From: Spirogloea muscicola | Lineage: Eukaryota > Streptophyta > Zygnematophyceae > Spirogloeales > Spirogloeaceae | Assembly (NCBI GenBank): GCA_009602725.1 | Contig: WELB01000055.1 | Coordinates: 204,589 to 234,895 of the forward strand | DNA: 30,307 nt | Reading direction: 5' to 3' | In this document: positions 11,901 through 22,205 of the stretch, piece by piece | How the letters are laid out: every line of letters begins with the position of its first letter | Position numbering within the stretch: position 1 is the stretch's first letter | Notes under the pieces: generated by a model | What the model was told of the DNA's origin: nothing | The model's input: only the letters and a program-made list of their open reading frames with translations | Database searches by the model: none | Position numbers and translations under genes: made by a program

Positions 11901-14900
11901 GGCTGCTCCAACGGGCTCGGGACAGACCATCTGCGCTGAGTTTGCCATCCTACGGTTGCTACAAAAACCGGCAGAGAAGCGAGGACATTGTGTGTATGTC
12001 GCTCCTCTTGAGGCGCTGGCGAAGGAGAGGTTGAGGGACTGGCAGGCAAAGTTTAGTGTGGGACTTGGTGTCAGGGTGGCCATGCTCACTGGAGAAAGTG
12101 CCACCGACTTGAAATTGCTTGAAAAATCCCAGGTGAGTGGCTGCTACTGCTCATGTGGTACCAATGTTGAAGTCGACGACTTACACATCTTAGCCTGGCA
12201 CTGATGTGGATTGGACTGGATCCTGGCTTTTGCTGATTTGTTGCGCTTAGGCTACTGCATTAGCCACTTGACTGTGCCTTCTATCAGCTTCTTGGTATGA
12301 ACGTTTCACTGCCTCGCTTGACTGGACAGATTGTCATCACAACGCCAGAGAGGTGGGACGTGCTGTCGCGCCACTGGAAGAGGAGGAAGCATGTCCAGAC
12401 GGTGGAGCTCTTCATCGTCGACGAGCTTCACCTCATTGGAGGCGAAGGAGGGCCCGCCCTCGAAGTCGTGTGCTCTCGAATGCGCTACATGGACAGTCAG
12501 ATAGAGAACAAGGTCCGCATAGTCGGCCTCTCGACATCGCTCGCCAACGCCAAGGACCTCGGTGAGTGGATTGGAGCCAGCAGCCAGGGCCTGTTCAACT
12601 TCCCGCCAGGCGTCCGACCTGTGCCGCTTGAGATCCACATACAAGGGGTCGACATTGCCAACTTTGAGGGCCGCATGCAGGTACTGTCTCCTGATAGTAA
12701 AGCATGTCAGCCCCTTATACTCTTTCATATCCTTTAAACAATGTCTGCTCCAAGTTATACCGCTTCATTGCACCATCTCTGCATGAGTTCAAGTGCTAGA
12801 TCATCCAAAGTTGACTAATATACCTGACTCTGAAGTGCATAAGTCAGGGCAGTGCTTGGTAATCACAGTGCCTGTGACTGGTGCAGGCTATGACAAAGCC
12901 GACATACACCGCCATCAAGCAGCACACGGGCAAGGGGGCGAAGCCGGCCCTCGTCTTCGTGCCCACTCGGAAGCATGCAAGGCTGGCGGCCCTGGACCTG
13001 GCAACGTATGCGGCAGTGGAGAGTTCCGCCACGGCGGCAGCCGGCGGGAAGTCCAGTGCTGCCAACTTCTTGCACTGCACGCCAGAGGATCTCGCTCCAT
13101 TCCTCGGGCGAGTCAAGGAGAAGGGCCTCCGGGATGCTCTGGAAGCTGGCATCGGTTACCTCCACGAAGGCCTGGCAGATGCGGAACAGGAGGTTGTCCA
13201 GCAGCTTTTTGCCTCCGGGGCTATTCAGGTCAGGCGACTAACTAAACCCCAACCACAAGCATTTAAGTCTTTATTTCAGTTGTCGATTGCAGGGGTTGTG
13301 CCACTATTTTTGCTTAGAAATGGCTTAAATATCTGCAATGGGATCACAAGTTGGGTGATACTGTGACCTTATGTCCAGAGTCCCTTCTTCTCATGCTTAT
13401 GCCACCAGCAGAGGAGCATATGACTTCAGTGCATCCTTCAACTTGTCCAATAAATGACAGAGATTATGTTGGCCATTCGCGCCAGTCAGTTCATGAGCTG
13501 CGGTGTTGTGTGCAGGTCTGCGTGGCCAGCGCCAGCACCTGCTGGGGCATGTCGCTGTCCTCGCACCTTGTCGTCGTCATGGGCACGCAGTTTTACGACG
13601 CGCGCGAGAGCTCGCACGCAGACTACCCGATCACGGACCTGCTCCAGATGATGGGCCGCGCGTCTCGCCCGCTGATAGACTCATCGGGCAAGTGCGTGAT
13701 CCTCTGCCACGCTCCTAAGAAGGAATACTACAAGAAGTTCCTATACGAGCCCCTTCCGGCGGAGAGTCACCTTGACCATTACCTGCACGACCACATGAAT
13801 GCAGAGGTACTTATGAGACCACTCATGGCTGCTATTGTCTGGGCAATATCTCCTCAATTTGTTATGATATGAAGCATGTCTTCTAATGAGGTTCAATTGA
13901 CCACGATGCACTTACAGGTAGTGGTGAGGACAATTGAGAACAAGCAAGATGCAGTGGATTACCTCACTTGGACATTCATGTATCGCCGGCTCGCTCAGAA
14001 CCCAAATTACTACAACCTGCAGGGCGTCACTCATCGGCACTTGAGGTACCTGCACTATCCATGATCCTTATGCGTGCCCTTCGAATGTGTGGCTACTCAC
14101 GCAACCAGGCATTGTCATCGTCTATTACCTGCCTAAGGACTCACAGTCAGCCTTCTGTTTGACTACAGTGATCATTTGAGTGAGCTTGTAGAGACAACGC
14201 TCTCTGACCTCGAAGCGAGCAAGTGCTTGAGCGTTGAGGATGACATGGACCTGTCCCCTTTGAACCTTGGAATGATTGCTGCATATTACTATATCACCTA
14301 CACCACCATCGAGCTCTTCTCCTCGTCGCTCACAGCCAAGACCAAGCTGAAGGTGGAAGTTGACATGTATTGTGCTTTCACTTGGGATTGTCTTTTGGGC
14401 TTTTCTGGGATGTCCTTGGACCAACCTTTTGCAGCAGCTGTTTGATTCGTCGTTGATCCATCGTACTCTTCAGGGCTTGATAGAGATTCTATCGTCTGCC
14501 ACGGAATATGAGAAGTTGGCCATGCGGCCAGGCGATGAGGAGAGCGTCCGGAAGATGCTCAATCATCAGCGCTTCACGCTTGATAACCCAAAGTTATCTG
14601 ATCCTCATACCAAGGCCAATGTTCTCCTTCAAGTAAGGACTTACTGATCTTCATACAATTGACAACACACACCCCCCTCCAGAATTCTGCTCTTACTACT
14701 GCATCTTACAGGAGCATTGTTCAGCAGTAGGGATTAGTCTGCTTGATTCCGTATTGCATGGCACCGGTGCGTCAATCAGCGACCCCTGTGCAACCATACC
14801 CACACAAGAGCAGGTCGACAAGCTCGAGGTGTACTTTGGCATGCAAATCTCCAGTGCACCTTGAAAGAAGTTGTTGGAAAAAGGTACCTTGACACTGCTA

Positions 14901-16156
14901 TTCTGACAAGCAGGCATGGATGTCCTTGTGCTGATCTCAATGAATGTCTGATTATTTTGCAGGCGCATTTTGCAAGGCACACAGTGCCTGGAACGTTGGC
15001 GCAGGATCAGAGGGATGTGCTCCTGGACGCTGGCAGGTTGCTCCAGGCGATGGTGGACGTTGTGTCCTCCTCTGGCTGGCTGGGACCTGCGCTCGCTGCC
15101 ATGGAACTCTCTCAGATGGTCGCTCAGGTACCAGCCTTGTTTGACTTATGGAACTTGAGCCTCAACATGGAGAATGCAAGTACTGTGGGTTGCTTCTAGC
15201 AGGGTGGCTATTGTGACGCGCAATCCCTTGCTAATGGAGAGGGAATCAGAACAATGTTCTATCTGCCTAATCATTATTGCTGAATGCTGATTACTGATAA
15301 CACAATAGTAACCTACCAGAAGTATCAATACGTGGCTATAGACCCTGCTAACTTGGTGAAAATGCTTTGCTCCACTGCTGTATGGCGCAGGGGTTGTGGG
15401 AGAGGGACCCTGTCCTGCTCCAGCTGCCGCACTTCACCAAGGACCTGGCCAAGGCGGCGGCTGACAAGGGCATTGAGACCATCTTCGACTTGATCGAGAT
15501 GGAGGATGATGATCGACAGAAGTTGCTGCAGATGAGTGAGGAGCAGCTTCTCGATGTTGCACGATTCTGCAATCGCTTCCCCAACATCGACCTCTCACAC
15601 ACTGTGACCAATGCCAATGACATCCTGCCTGGAGACACGGTGACCGTGCAAGTACGTATAGCAGATCCTTCATGGCTGTGAGAATGTTAGTTGATGGCGT
15701 GGCGAAATAATAGCGTCTCATCATATGGGCTGTGGGTACTATGCTCCAGCATACAAGCCGCCTTCACAAGAGCTGACCAGTCGTTATGGTGGCTAGAGTG
15801 CGTCTCAGATCCTGGTGAATGTGGCCCATGTTTGGCTGCAGGTGACGCTGGAGAGGGAGCTCGAGGCAGGGGCAGAGCTCGGCCCCGTAGACGCCCCGCG
15901 CTTCCCCAAGGCCAAGGAGGAGGGCTGGTGGGTGGTCGTCGGTGATGTCAAGAGCAACCAGCTGCTGGCAATCAAGCGCGTGAATCTGCAGCGGAAAGCC
16001 AGCCCTAAGCTGGAGTTCACGGCGCCCGCAGCCTCCGGAGGCAAGTCGTACACGCTCTACTTCATGTGTGACTCGTACCTGGGTTGCGACCAGGAGTACG
16101 AGTTCTCCATCAACGTGAAGGGCAGCGAGGGCACAGCAGCCATGGAAGAGGATTGA
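5902..16156 (+). CDS. BRR2: Brr2/SNRNP200, U5 snRNP RNA helicase (5' end missing)
   Basis: Exons: 5902-6123, 6410-6544, 6799-7020, 7236-7325, 7568-7687, 7891-8175, 8357-8671, 8936-9382, 9558-9751, 9971-10166, 10446-10727, 10948-11148, 11346-11606, 11860-12132, 12330-12680, 12887-13228, 13516-13806, 13918-14045, 14169-14352, 14474-14632, 14963-15127, 15391-15651, 15842-16156 (1812 residues seen). Brr2 is the Ski2-like helicase that unwinds U4/U6 to activate the spliceosome. Near-diagnostic strings are [106 protein letters not shown] and [10 protein letters not shown]. The architecture is two tandem helicase-Sec63 cassettes. Human Brr2 has 2136 residues; about 390 N-terminal ones, including the PWI-like region, are absent. 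The first intron (6124-6409) is GC-AG; the others are GT-AG. ASCC3 shares the two-cassette layout but not these strings. Confidence 0.97.
6124..6409 (+). other. GC-AG intron in Brr2
   Basis: The exon ends in CAG followed by GCAAGC, the usual context of a GC donor; the acceptor is TGTACAG at 6403-6409. Joining there gives [20 protein letters not shown], which fits the conserved plant and animal sequence (NQGGLLMANKKC in plants, TQGSHFMANKRC in human). No GT donor nearby restores this junction in frame. Confidence 0.75.
7021..7117 (+). repeat. Degenerate GTGCAGC minisatellite in Brr2 intron
   Basis: About a dozen imperfect copies of a 6-8 base unit (GTGCAGC, CTGCAGC, GTGCAGT) fill the start of the intron after exon 6799-7020. 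The upstream frame stays open to a stop ending at 7161, so retention of this intron would add a Cys-rich tail. Confidence 0.8.
8683..8720 (+). repeat. (CCTTG)n microsatellite
   Basis: Seven or so pentamer copies, one broken (CCCTG), near the start of the Brr2 intron 8672-8935. Confidence 0.9.
10739..10764 (+). repeat. (CACACT)n microsatellite
   Basis: Short CACTCA/CACACT run at the start of the Brr2 intron 10728-10947. Confidence 0.9.
11860..16156 (+). other. Brr2 C-terminal cassette with degenerate Walker A
   Basis: RecA1 (11860-12680) reads [16 protein letters not shown] where human Brr2 has GSGKT; the changed codon is CAG at 11923-11925. Motif II is DELH (12420-12431) and motif III is STS. 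RecA2 (12887-13806) carries [16 protein letters not shown] and motif [12 protein letters not shown]. Winged-helix and Sec63 parts follow (13918-16156), ending with the FN3-like [10 protein letters not shown] and [10 protein letters not shown] strings. This cassette is known in Brr2 as a regulatory pseudo-helicase and docking platform. The K to Q change should weaken or abolish nucleotide hydrolysis here. Reading frame and flanks are clean. Confidence 0.9.
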
Positions 16157-17488
16157 TGGGCATGTGCCATCAGCAGTGAACACCTTGAGAGCCAAGAGCA
16201 GGGTGCCACCATGTAATGATGAGTCACCATTTGTATAGTCTGTCACCAGTTAGGCAGTCATGCCCTGCAAGCATTCTTTGTCCGTGGCTATTAGAAAGGC
16301 TGTTGACCTTTGTCCAGCCAGAGGTGGCTACGAACTCCTGGAGGTTGTGCTCTTGAATTCTCCTAAACCTTGTCAGCATTCATTCGCAGGGTCATTCGCA
16401 GGGTATTTGCATCGACTGATTGAACACAAATCAAGTCCTTTAAGGTTTTAGAAGAACAGTGGCTGACGGAGGTCAGTCCAATATGGAGACACAGACCTGC
16501 GCGAGCAGCATTGAGTGGGCTTATGCTCTGGCCCCGATTGGCCTCTTTTGACACGAAGAGGCCAAGTGGGGATATGTACATAAGGTCCCTACGGTCGATC
16601 ATCACGATCAAACTTCCTGTCCTAGGCTGGCCGAGCACACCACCACTCCAGCAGGTGAAAGGAGAGTGCCCGCTATGAATGTGTGCCCCTTAGAACGCCT
16701 GATGAGGCGTCAGTCAATGGATGTGATACTTCAACATCATCATTGGTCAGGTGGGGTGCATGCTGGAGGGGTGCAAGCCAGTGAAAGACCATTTGCGTTG
16801 CTCCCATGGCCTCTGTTTGCGGTCTGACTTCATGACATGCTCTTTGATGTTGGCCAATCAGCGTCCAACAAGAATCACATGCACAGCCGAAGAAATTGCA
16901 GGGTAAGGGACCCGACATAATTCACTCACAAAATGCATCCAGACTGCAGCATTTCAAACTGACAGCAGACTGAAGCACGTTGATGAAGAAATACTTAGCA
17001 TGGCGAATTTACTAAGATAGTCTGACTACATGGACAGCACTAAGATAACAACAACCTTAAAAACCAAGGGTCGTGATTATGAGGTGTGGCTCACTGTGGC
17101 TCACTGCATGAACTGCCTGAGTTTCAGATCCAGCCAAGGAAGTTCTCAGTGCCAAGCTCCATCACCGCAGCTCGTACGTCGCGGAGCTATACCCAAAGCG
17201 GCCCTCATTGGTCGGCTGGAGCTCCAGCTTCTGGAATGGGCTGCAACGCTTGAGAAAACCACAGCGCGAATCCTTGAGGTCCATATAACAGAAACTTATA
17301 TAGCCTAGCTCATAATGGATCCACCTCAGTGAATACTCAAAGACACCATAAATGCCCTAGCCCAATACATGGGACCTTTTGCACATTGTAATTGCTGGGT
17401 GACCAGTGCAGGCCCTGCAAGCAACTTCCTCACAGCGAGGAGGCCTAAACTTTGAGAGAAACTTTGCCAGAGCATTGTTCATCGTACC
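16157..17488. other. Spacer between Brr2 and GID4
   Basis: This holds the convergent 3' flanks of Brr2 (plus) and GID4 (minus). Only short frames are present, without recognisable domains. I found no TTACA (TGTAA on the minus strand) that would serve as GID4 poly(A) signal. No RNA gene or obvious repeat is seen. Confidence 0.5.
16212..16216 (+). terminator. TGTAA polyadenylation motif for Brr2
   Basis: TGTAA lies 56 bases after the Brr2 stop codon, the usual poly(A) signal of chlorophyte algae; context and spacing fit. Confidence 0.6.
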
Positions 17489-19116
17489 CTAAGCGAAAAA
17501 CATCCAAGGGCTGCAGTTGGCTGTATCGAGTTGGAGGGCTCTGTAGACATCACTCTATGATCTGAAAGCCATCCGCTTCACATCGCCCACCAACGACAGT
17601 GAGGTCGACAACAAGGATAGCATGGTAAGGGGATAGTAGCGGCAACATTGCGCAGGGGGGCCACCTGCTGTGAGGGTCGTAGTAAAAGCCATGGATGGCG
17701 CCGTCTTCGCGCACGAGGCAGACGTAGTAGAAGCCCGCAATTGTGAGCCCGCACTCGCTGCCGACGTTGACAAAGAACTTTTCCTTCCACCGCTGCGGCA
17801 GCACCAGACGCCCCGTCGGCTGGTGCGGAGTGGGCGACTCGAGAGCGACACACTTGGCGCCAATGGAAAGTGCAGCAAGGCAGCGGCAGCATGTGCCGGA
17901 GGGCCTCACCATGAAGACGCATGGATAGGTTGCGAGGTCAATGGACTTGCCGCCGTCGCGCTGCACTGCGTCCTGAGCCCAGAGCCCTCAATCCCAGGCT
18001 CAATCGGGCTCGGTGCGACGCTTGAAGGACGAGCACCCAACTGACGATCGACAGTGACCAGAGGTTCTTCTCAGCCTCCGAGCCTTTTGCAACAAAGCAT
18101 TGCAGATTGAGCCTGAGTTCTGCATGATCACTGCAGAATCTAGCTTGAGGCTCAAGACGGGACGCTTGAGGAGGCGCGTACCCGGAGTGGGCCGAAGCTG
18201 GGGAACTTGGACCAGTGGCAGACATCCGTCTCCTGGCTGCGCACCGTTAAGGGGCCACGAGTGTCACGCCCGCCACCACGGAGCATACACTGGGTGTTTG
18301 GGGAGCTACTGTGATTACTAGTTTAGCTATTGCCGTCCCCGTAGTGGGAGACAGTAATGTTACTTGGCCAAGGGAATATTGACAGATATTGAAATGCGGA
18401 GCACAGCGGCGGCAGCGGCGGCCCTCGCCTGGCCTCCCACTGGTTGGTAATGAAGTGGTGGTTCCGGTTGTCAACGATCTCGCCCTCCCAGAACGTCACA
18501 ACCTGCCGCCGCCCAGCCGTAGCCGGCGTGGCCGCCGCCGTAAGCGGCCGCCGGCATGGCACTGAGAGCCCACATTCACACTTGGTAACGCAGGCCCCCA
18601 TGGTGCTCCCGCGGCACACCGGTCTGCCCTCAGCGACTGCCTTATCAAGCAAACCCCACACCCTAACCCTGAACCTTTATCCTAAAGTGTAGACCGTAAG
18701 CCTTAACCTAAACCCTAAGCTCTCAATCGTAGGAAATGACACTCAGTCCTGCTCCAAGAACCTCGTGGTGAGCGAGCTGCACTGCGCGTGCACTACGCCG
18801 GCCACGGCAGGAGACGCCAGGTGTACTGTCACCGGCGCAGCCGGCAGCGTGATGGGCAGCGGCGGCGGCGGAGGCGGCGGCGGCGGCGGAGTGCTACCGG
18901 CGTCTGCGCCGCGAGGGCCTCCATGGAGCCGCAGAGGTAGCCGGCGCGGGCGTCGCAGGCCTGGACGCGCACGAAGACGCGCCACGCCTCCTCCTTGGCA
19001 CTCGCGGCGCTGCTCACGTTCTGCGTGCCCATGAATGCCTGCGGCGCCGGCGGTGGCGCCGGCGGCGGCGGAGCGATGGCCGTCAGAGCCGCGGCGCCGG
19101 CGGCGAGGGCCGGCGG
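17489..19116 (-). CDS. GID4: GID4/Vid24 degron receptor of GID/CTLH ubiquitin ligase (5' partial)
   Basis: Exons on the minus strand: 19116-18898 (runs into the gap), 18502-18429, 18236-18182, 17972-17910, 17792-17665, 17540-17489. All junctions are in phase; about 196 residues are visible. GID4 recruits proteins bearing N-terminal degrons (Pro/N-degrons in yeast and human) to the GID/CTLH E3 ligase. Matching strings are FMGTQ, RAGYLCGSMEA, TFWEGEIVDNRNHHF, DVCHWSKFPSF, CVFM-RWKEKFFV and IAGFYYVCLVREDGAIHGFYY. From memory of the human structure, the pocket residues Gln132, Glu237, Tyr258 and Tyr273 have counterparts here (FMGTQ, RWKEKF, GFYY, HGFYY), whereas Ser253 and Phe254 become Thr and Ile. 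Intron 18428-18237 would need a GC donor. The last exon (ALQLDTANCS...) is the least certain. The region facing the gap is Pro/Ala-rich and likely disordered, as GID4 N termini are. Confidence 0.9.
18237..18428 (-). other. Candidate GC-AG intron in GID4
   Basis: On the minus strand the exon ends CCAG and the intron starts GCGAGG; the acceptor is GCGCAG. The join gives WEASQETDVCHW, the same spacing as human WDADEDVDRKHW. A GT donor further in (CT|GTCAAT) is also in phase but would add about 16 residues that the family lacks, so the GC donor is preferred. Confidence 0.55.
18652..18720 (+). repeat. Degenerate interstitial telomere-like repeats
   Basis: CCCTAA-type units with errors (ACCCTAACCCTGAACC, TATCCTAAAG, CTTAACCTAAACCCTAAGC) lie inside the first visible intron of GID4 (18503-18897). 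The unit resembles the plant and green-algal telomere repeat CCCTAAA. Confidence 0.7.
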
Positions 19117-19694
19117 NNNNNNNNNNNNNNNNNNNNNNNNNNNNNNNNNNNNNNNNNNNNNNNNNNNNNNNNNNNNNNNNNNNNNNNNNNNNNNNNNNNN
19201 NNNNNNNNNNNNNNNNNNNNNNNNNNNNNNNNNNNNNNNNNNNNNNNNNNNNNNNNNNNNNNNNNNNNNNNNNNNNNNNNNNNNNNNNNNNNNNNNNNNN
19301 NNNNNNNNNNNNNNNNNNNNNNNNNNNNNNNNNNNNNNNNNNNNNNNNNNNNNNNNNNNNNNNNNNNNNNNNNNNNNNNNNNNNNNNNNNNNNNNNNNNN
19401 NNNNNNNNNNNNNNNNNNNNNNNNNNNNNNNNNNNNNNNNNNNNNNNNNNNNNNNNNNNNNNNNNNNNNNNNNNNNNNNNNNNNNNNNNNNNNNNNNNNN
19501 NNNNNNNNNNNNNNNNNNNNNNNNNNNNNNNNNNNNNNNNNNNNNNNNNNNNNNNNNNNNNNNNNNNNNNNNNNNNNNNNNNNNNNNNNNNNNNNNNNNN
19601 NNNNNNNNNNNNNNNNNNNNNNNNNNNNNNNNNNNNNNNNNNNNNNNNNNNNNNNNNNNNNNNNNNNNNNNNNNNNNNNNNNNNNNNNNNNNNN
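19117..19694. other. Assembly gap (578 N)
   Basis: The run of N is flanked on both sides by very GC-rich GCC/GGC-repeat coding sequence. It hides the 5' ends of GID4 (leftward) and PGAP3 (rightward), and their shared promoter region. Confidence 0.99.
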
Positions 19695-21537
19695 ACCTCC
19701 GCCTGCTGCGCTGGACGTGCGCCGGCGAGTGCCGGCACCAGTGCGCCGCCGCCGCCGCCGCGGAGCGCGCCGCCGCCGGCCTCCCACCGCACAAGTACTT
19801 CGGCAAGTGGGCCTTCCGCCGCTTTCTTGGCGTCCAGGTTCGAATTCCAGCTCCAACATGCCATGGACCAGGCCTACGGCATGCTGATCACTCTTCTTTC
19901 TGGGCTGACTTGTATTTGGTGCAAGTACTTTGTTAATGAATCCTTCCATGAGCATCTTAGTAGATGATGTTCTCTTCCTATGCACTCAGCTGACAGAGAA
20001 TTCGTAGACCTATATGATTCGTCTTCTGTTTCAAGTATTGCACTTGTTGACACGTGCCCCTCTTTGAGAAACAATACTATTTCCGATCTTTAAGCCTGAA
20101 GACCACAACTCAGAGCAACGATTGAAGTTATGCTGGTGCGCCAGTAGGTTCAGGAACAGGTTCTCCTGTTACAGATTAATCAAAGGCTTCCAGAGAACAT
20201 AGCCGATTGCAGCCATTGCCCTCTACTGGATGAGCCTTTCTCGTGGCATGATTAAGAGTCTACAACCCAAACCACTGCTGGTGTCCCTGCAGGAGCCTGC
20301 GGCGGTGGCCTTCTCCCTCCTCAACCTCGTCGCCCATTTACACGGCCTGGCGGCGTTCCTGCGCCTGGTGTACCGCCGCCTGCCACGGCAGCCTGCCGGC
20401 GACGGCGGCCCCATCTACGAGTACGCCGGCCTCTGGGCCGTCTTCGGCGTGCTTTCCGCCAACTCCTGGCTCTGGAGCACCATCTTCCACACCAGGTCTG
20501 CACGGTCCTGGCCTTGGCCTGACTTGGGTTCTGGTCGTTAGTCTTTGCTGCCAAGGAAACTTTTGGTCACGGTAATCACTTAGTTGCCTTACACCCTTAC
20601 TTGTGGCAGGGACACCAAGTTCACAGAGGCATGGGACTACTCCTCGGTGATTGCGCTGCTGGGCTTCTCCCTCGTGCTCTCCATCTTCCGTGCCGCCGCC
20701 CTGCGCCTCGAGGCCGCGCGCGTCATGGTGTCGGCGCCCATCGTCGCGTTCGTCGCCACGCACATCCTCTACATGAATCTCTATTCCTTTGATTACGGTC
20801 TGCAGCTGCTCGACCAAGCCCCACTTCCAGCCGCCACTGGCGAGCAGAATGCCTTCAATTGTTGTTGCCCTGCGGCATATTGCCCCTCTCCTTCTGCCAG
20901 AATGCCTGCAAGATTACAGGGCTTATTGCCTGACACTGTTTCAACAAGAAGAATCTTTGTAGAGGGTTGTTACAGAGCCTACAAGTAGGCAAACCTCTTG
21001 TGGTCAAGGGCCAGATATCTGAGACGACTCGCTCGCAGCACTTGTGTCATATGGAAGTTTGACAACCAACCCCACACAGCAGTCCAGCTTTCCATCTTCC
21101 ATTCCACTGCTTCAGATCCCCAGATGCCCTGGCTTATGCTGCAAGTCGGCATGTGGACAGAATGAGATGAACGCTCTGAGTGTGACCGCGTGATTATGTG
21201 GGTTTCTGCAGGCTGGAATATGAAGGTGTGCCTGGCCATGGGCGTGCTGCAACTGGCGCTGTGGTCAACCTGGGCTGGGCTCACGCGGCACCCAGCGCGG
21301 GCGACGGTGTGGGCGACCGCTGCCGGGACGCTGCTCGCGGGCCTGCTCGAGGTGTTCGACTTCCCGCCGCTCGGCGGTGTGCTCGACGCGCATGCGTTGT
21401 GGCATGCCGCCACCGTCCCCCTCACGCTCCTCTGGTGGCGCTTTGCCGCCGAGGATGCGCTCTTCCGGACAACTACGCTCGTGGCGCGCGCCGCTAATGC
21501 TCGAGCACCCGCACATAAGGCTGGCAAAGATCACTAG
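19695..21537 (+). CDS. PGAP3: PGAP3/Per1-like GPI-anchor remodelling protein (5' partial)
   Basis: Exons: 19695-19837 (from the gap), 20293-20495, 20610-20797, 21212-21537, with GT-AG introns that keep phase. PGAP3/Per1 acts in the ER/Golgi membrane to remove the sn-2 acyl chain of the GPI anchor. It belongs to the CREST superfamily of seven-TM, metal-dependent hydrolases. Matching strings are LRLLRWTCAGECRHQC, GKWAFRRFLGVQEPAAV, SANSWLWSTIFHTRDTKFTE followed by WDYSS, LYSFDYGWNM, and EVFDFPPLGGVLDAHALWH. The Ser, His, Asp and C-terminal His pair thought to bind the metal are all present. Several hydrophobic helices are visible (for example the segments after AWDYSS and around WNMKVCLAMG). 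The signal peptide and first Cys-rich luminal part must lie in the gap. The stop TAG is at 21535-21537; the tail ends AHKAGKDH. Confidence 0.95.
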
Positions 21538-22205
21538 TTGCTCAAGAGCAGCGCGTCACTTTGCCGTCATTACGCACATAGCTCGTTGATCCACATTGTC
21601 AGGTTTAGCGTAAGTTGCATATGGCGCAGGAGAAGTCTCCATGCCCAGTTTGCATTATGACCCTTGACCCGAAGTTGCTCAAAGGAAAAACGGTGCAATC
21701 GCCGCCCGCGTGCGATCACTTTGGATCACTTGCTAGCGCAGCCACTCTTGACGATGTGGACTGAGCCTGTTCATCAGCGAGAGATATTCGCTTTGCATTT
21801 GTGCGCCATGTTTTACCACCGTGCTTTTCACCACTGCTCTGTGTGAGGCAACTAGCTCCCACCAGCACACTGAAGCAAGCACTGGATTACAGTTCTGCAG
21901 CAATTGGACTTGCTACATCACAGTGTCAGCTGGCGGGCAAAGGGGCTCAGCAAGTGGACGCGCTGCTGAGCCTCGGCAACCGCCATGGTTACTGCAGGGG
22001 GCGGCACCCCTTGGTATTCCGCCACTGTAACATACCAAACAACCGCGCCTTAGCACTGAGACCGTAGCGCAATGATGAGTGAGAATGGTGCAGACTGCAT
22101 GTGTTCATTGGCAACCGCTTGAGTTACAAGACCTTAACTAGCAGTTTAGTGTACATGGTCGCAAGCAGAAGCTACTTGCAATCTGGGCTGCTACAAAATC
22201 TGATC
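21538..22205. other. Convergent 3' spacer between PGAP3 and the pfkB gene
   Basis: No gene is recognised. A plus-strand TGTAA at 22026-22030 could end PGAP3 transcripts, although it is far from the stop (about 490 bases). The minus-strand signal for the pfkB gene is listed separately. Confidence 0.5.
22124..22128 (-). terminator. TGTAA polyadenylation motif for the pfkB gene
   Basis: TTACA on the plus strand (TGTAA on the minus) lies 78 bases past the pfkB gene stop, a normal chlorophyte spacing. Confidence 0.55.

Noticed and set aside
5902-16156. ASCC3 or another two-cassette Ski2-like helicase instead of Brr2
   Set aside because: Brr2-specific strings ([48 protein letters not shown]) occur throughout, in the right order.
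18743-19985. Four long frames spanning the run of N
   Set aside because: They are artefacts of translating N; the true exons on each side belong to two different genes on opposite strands.
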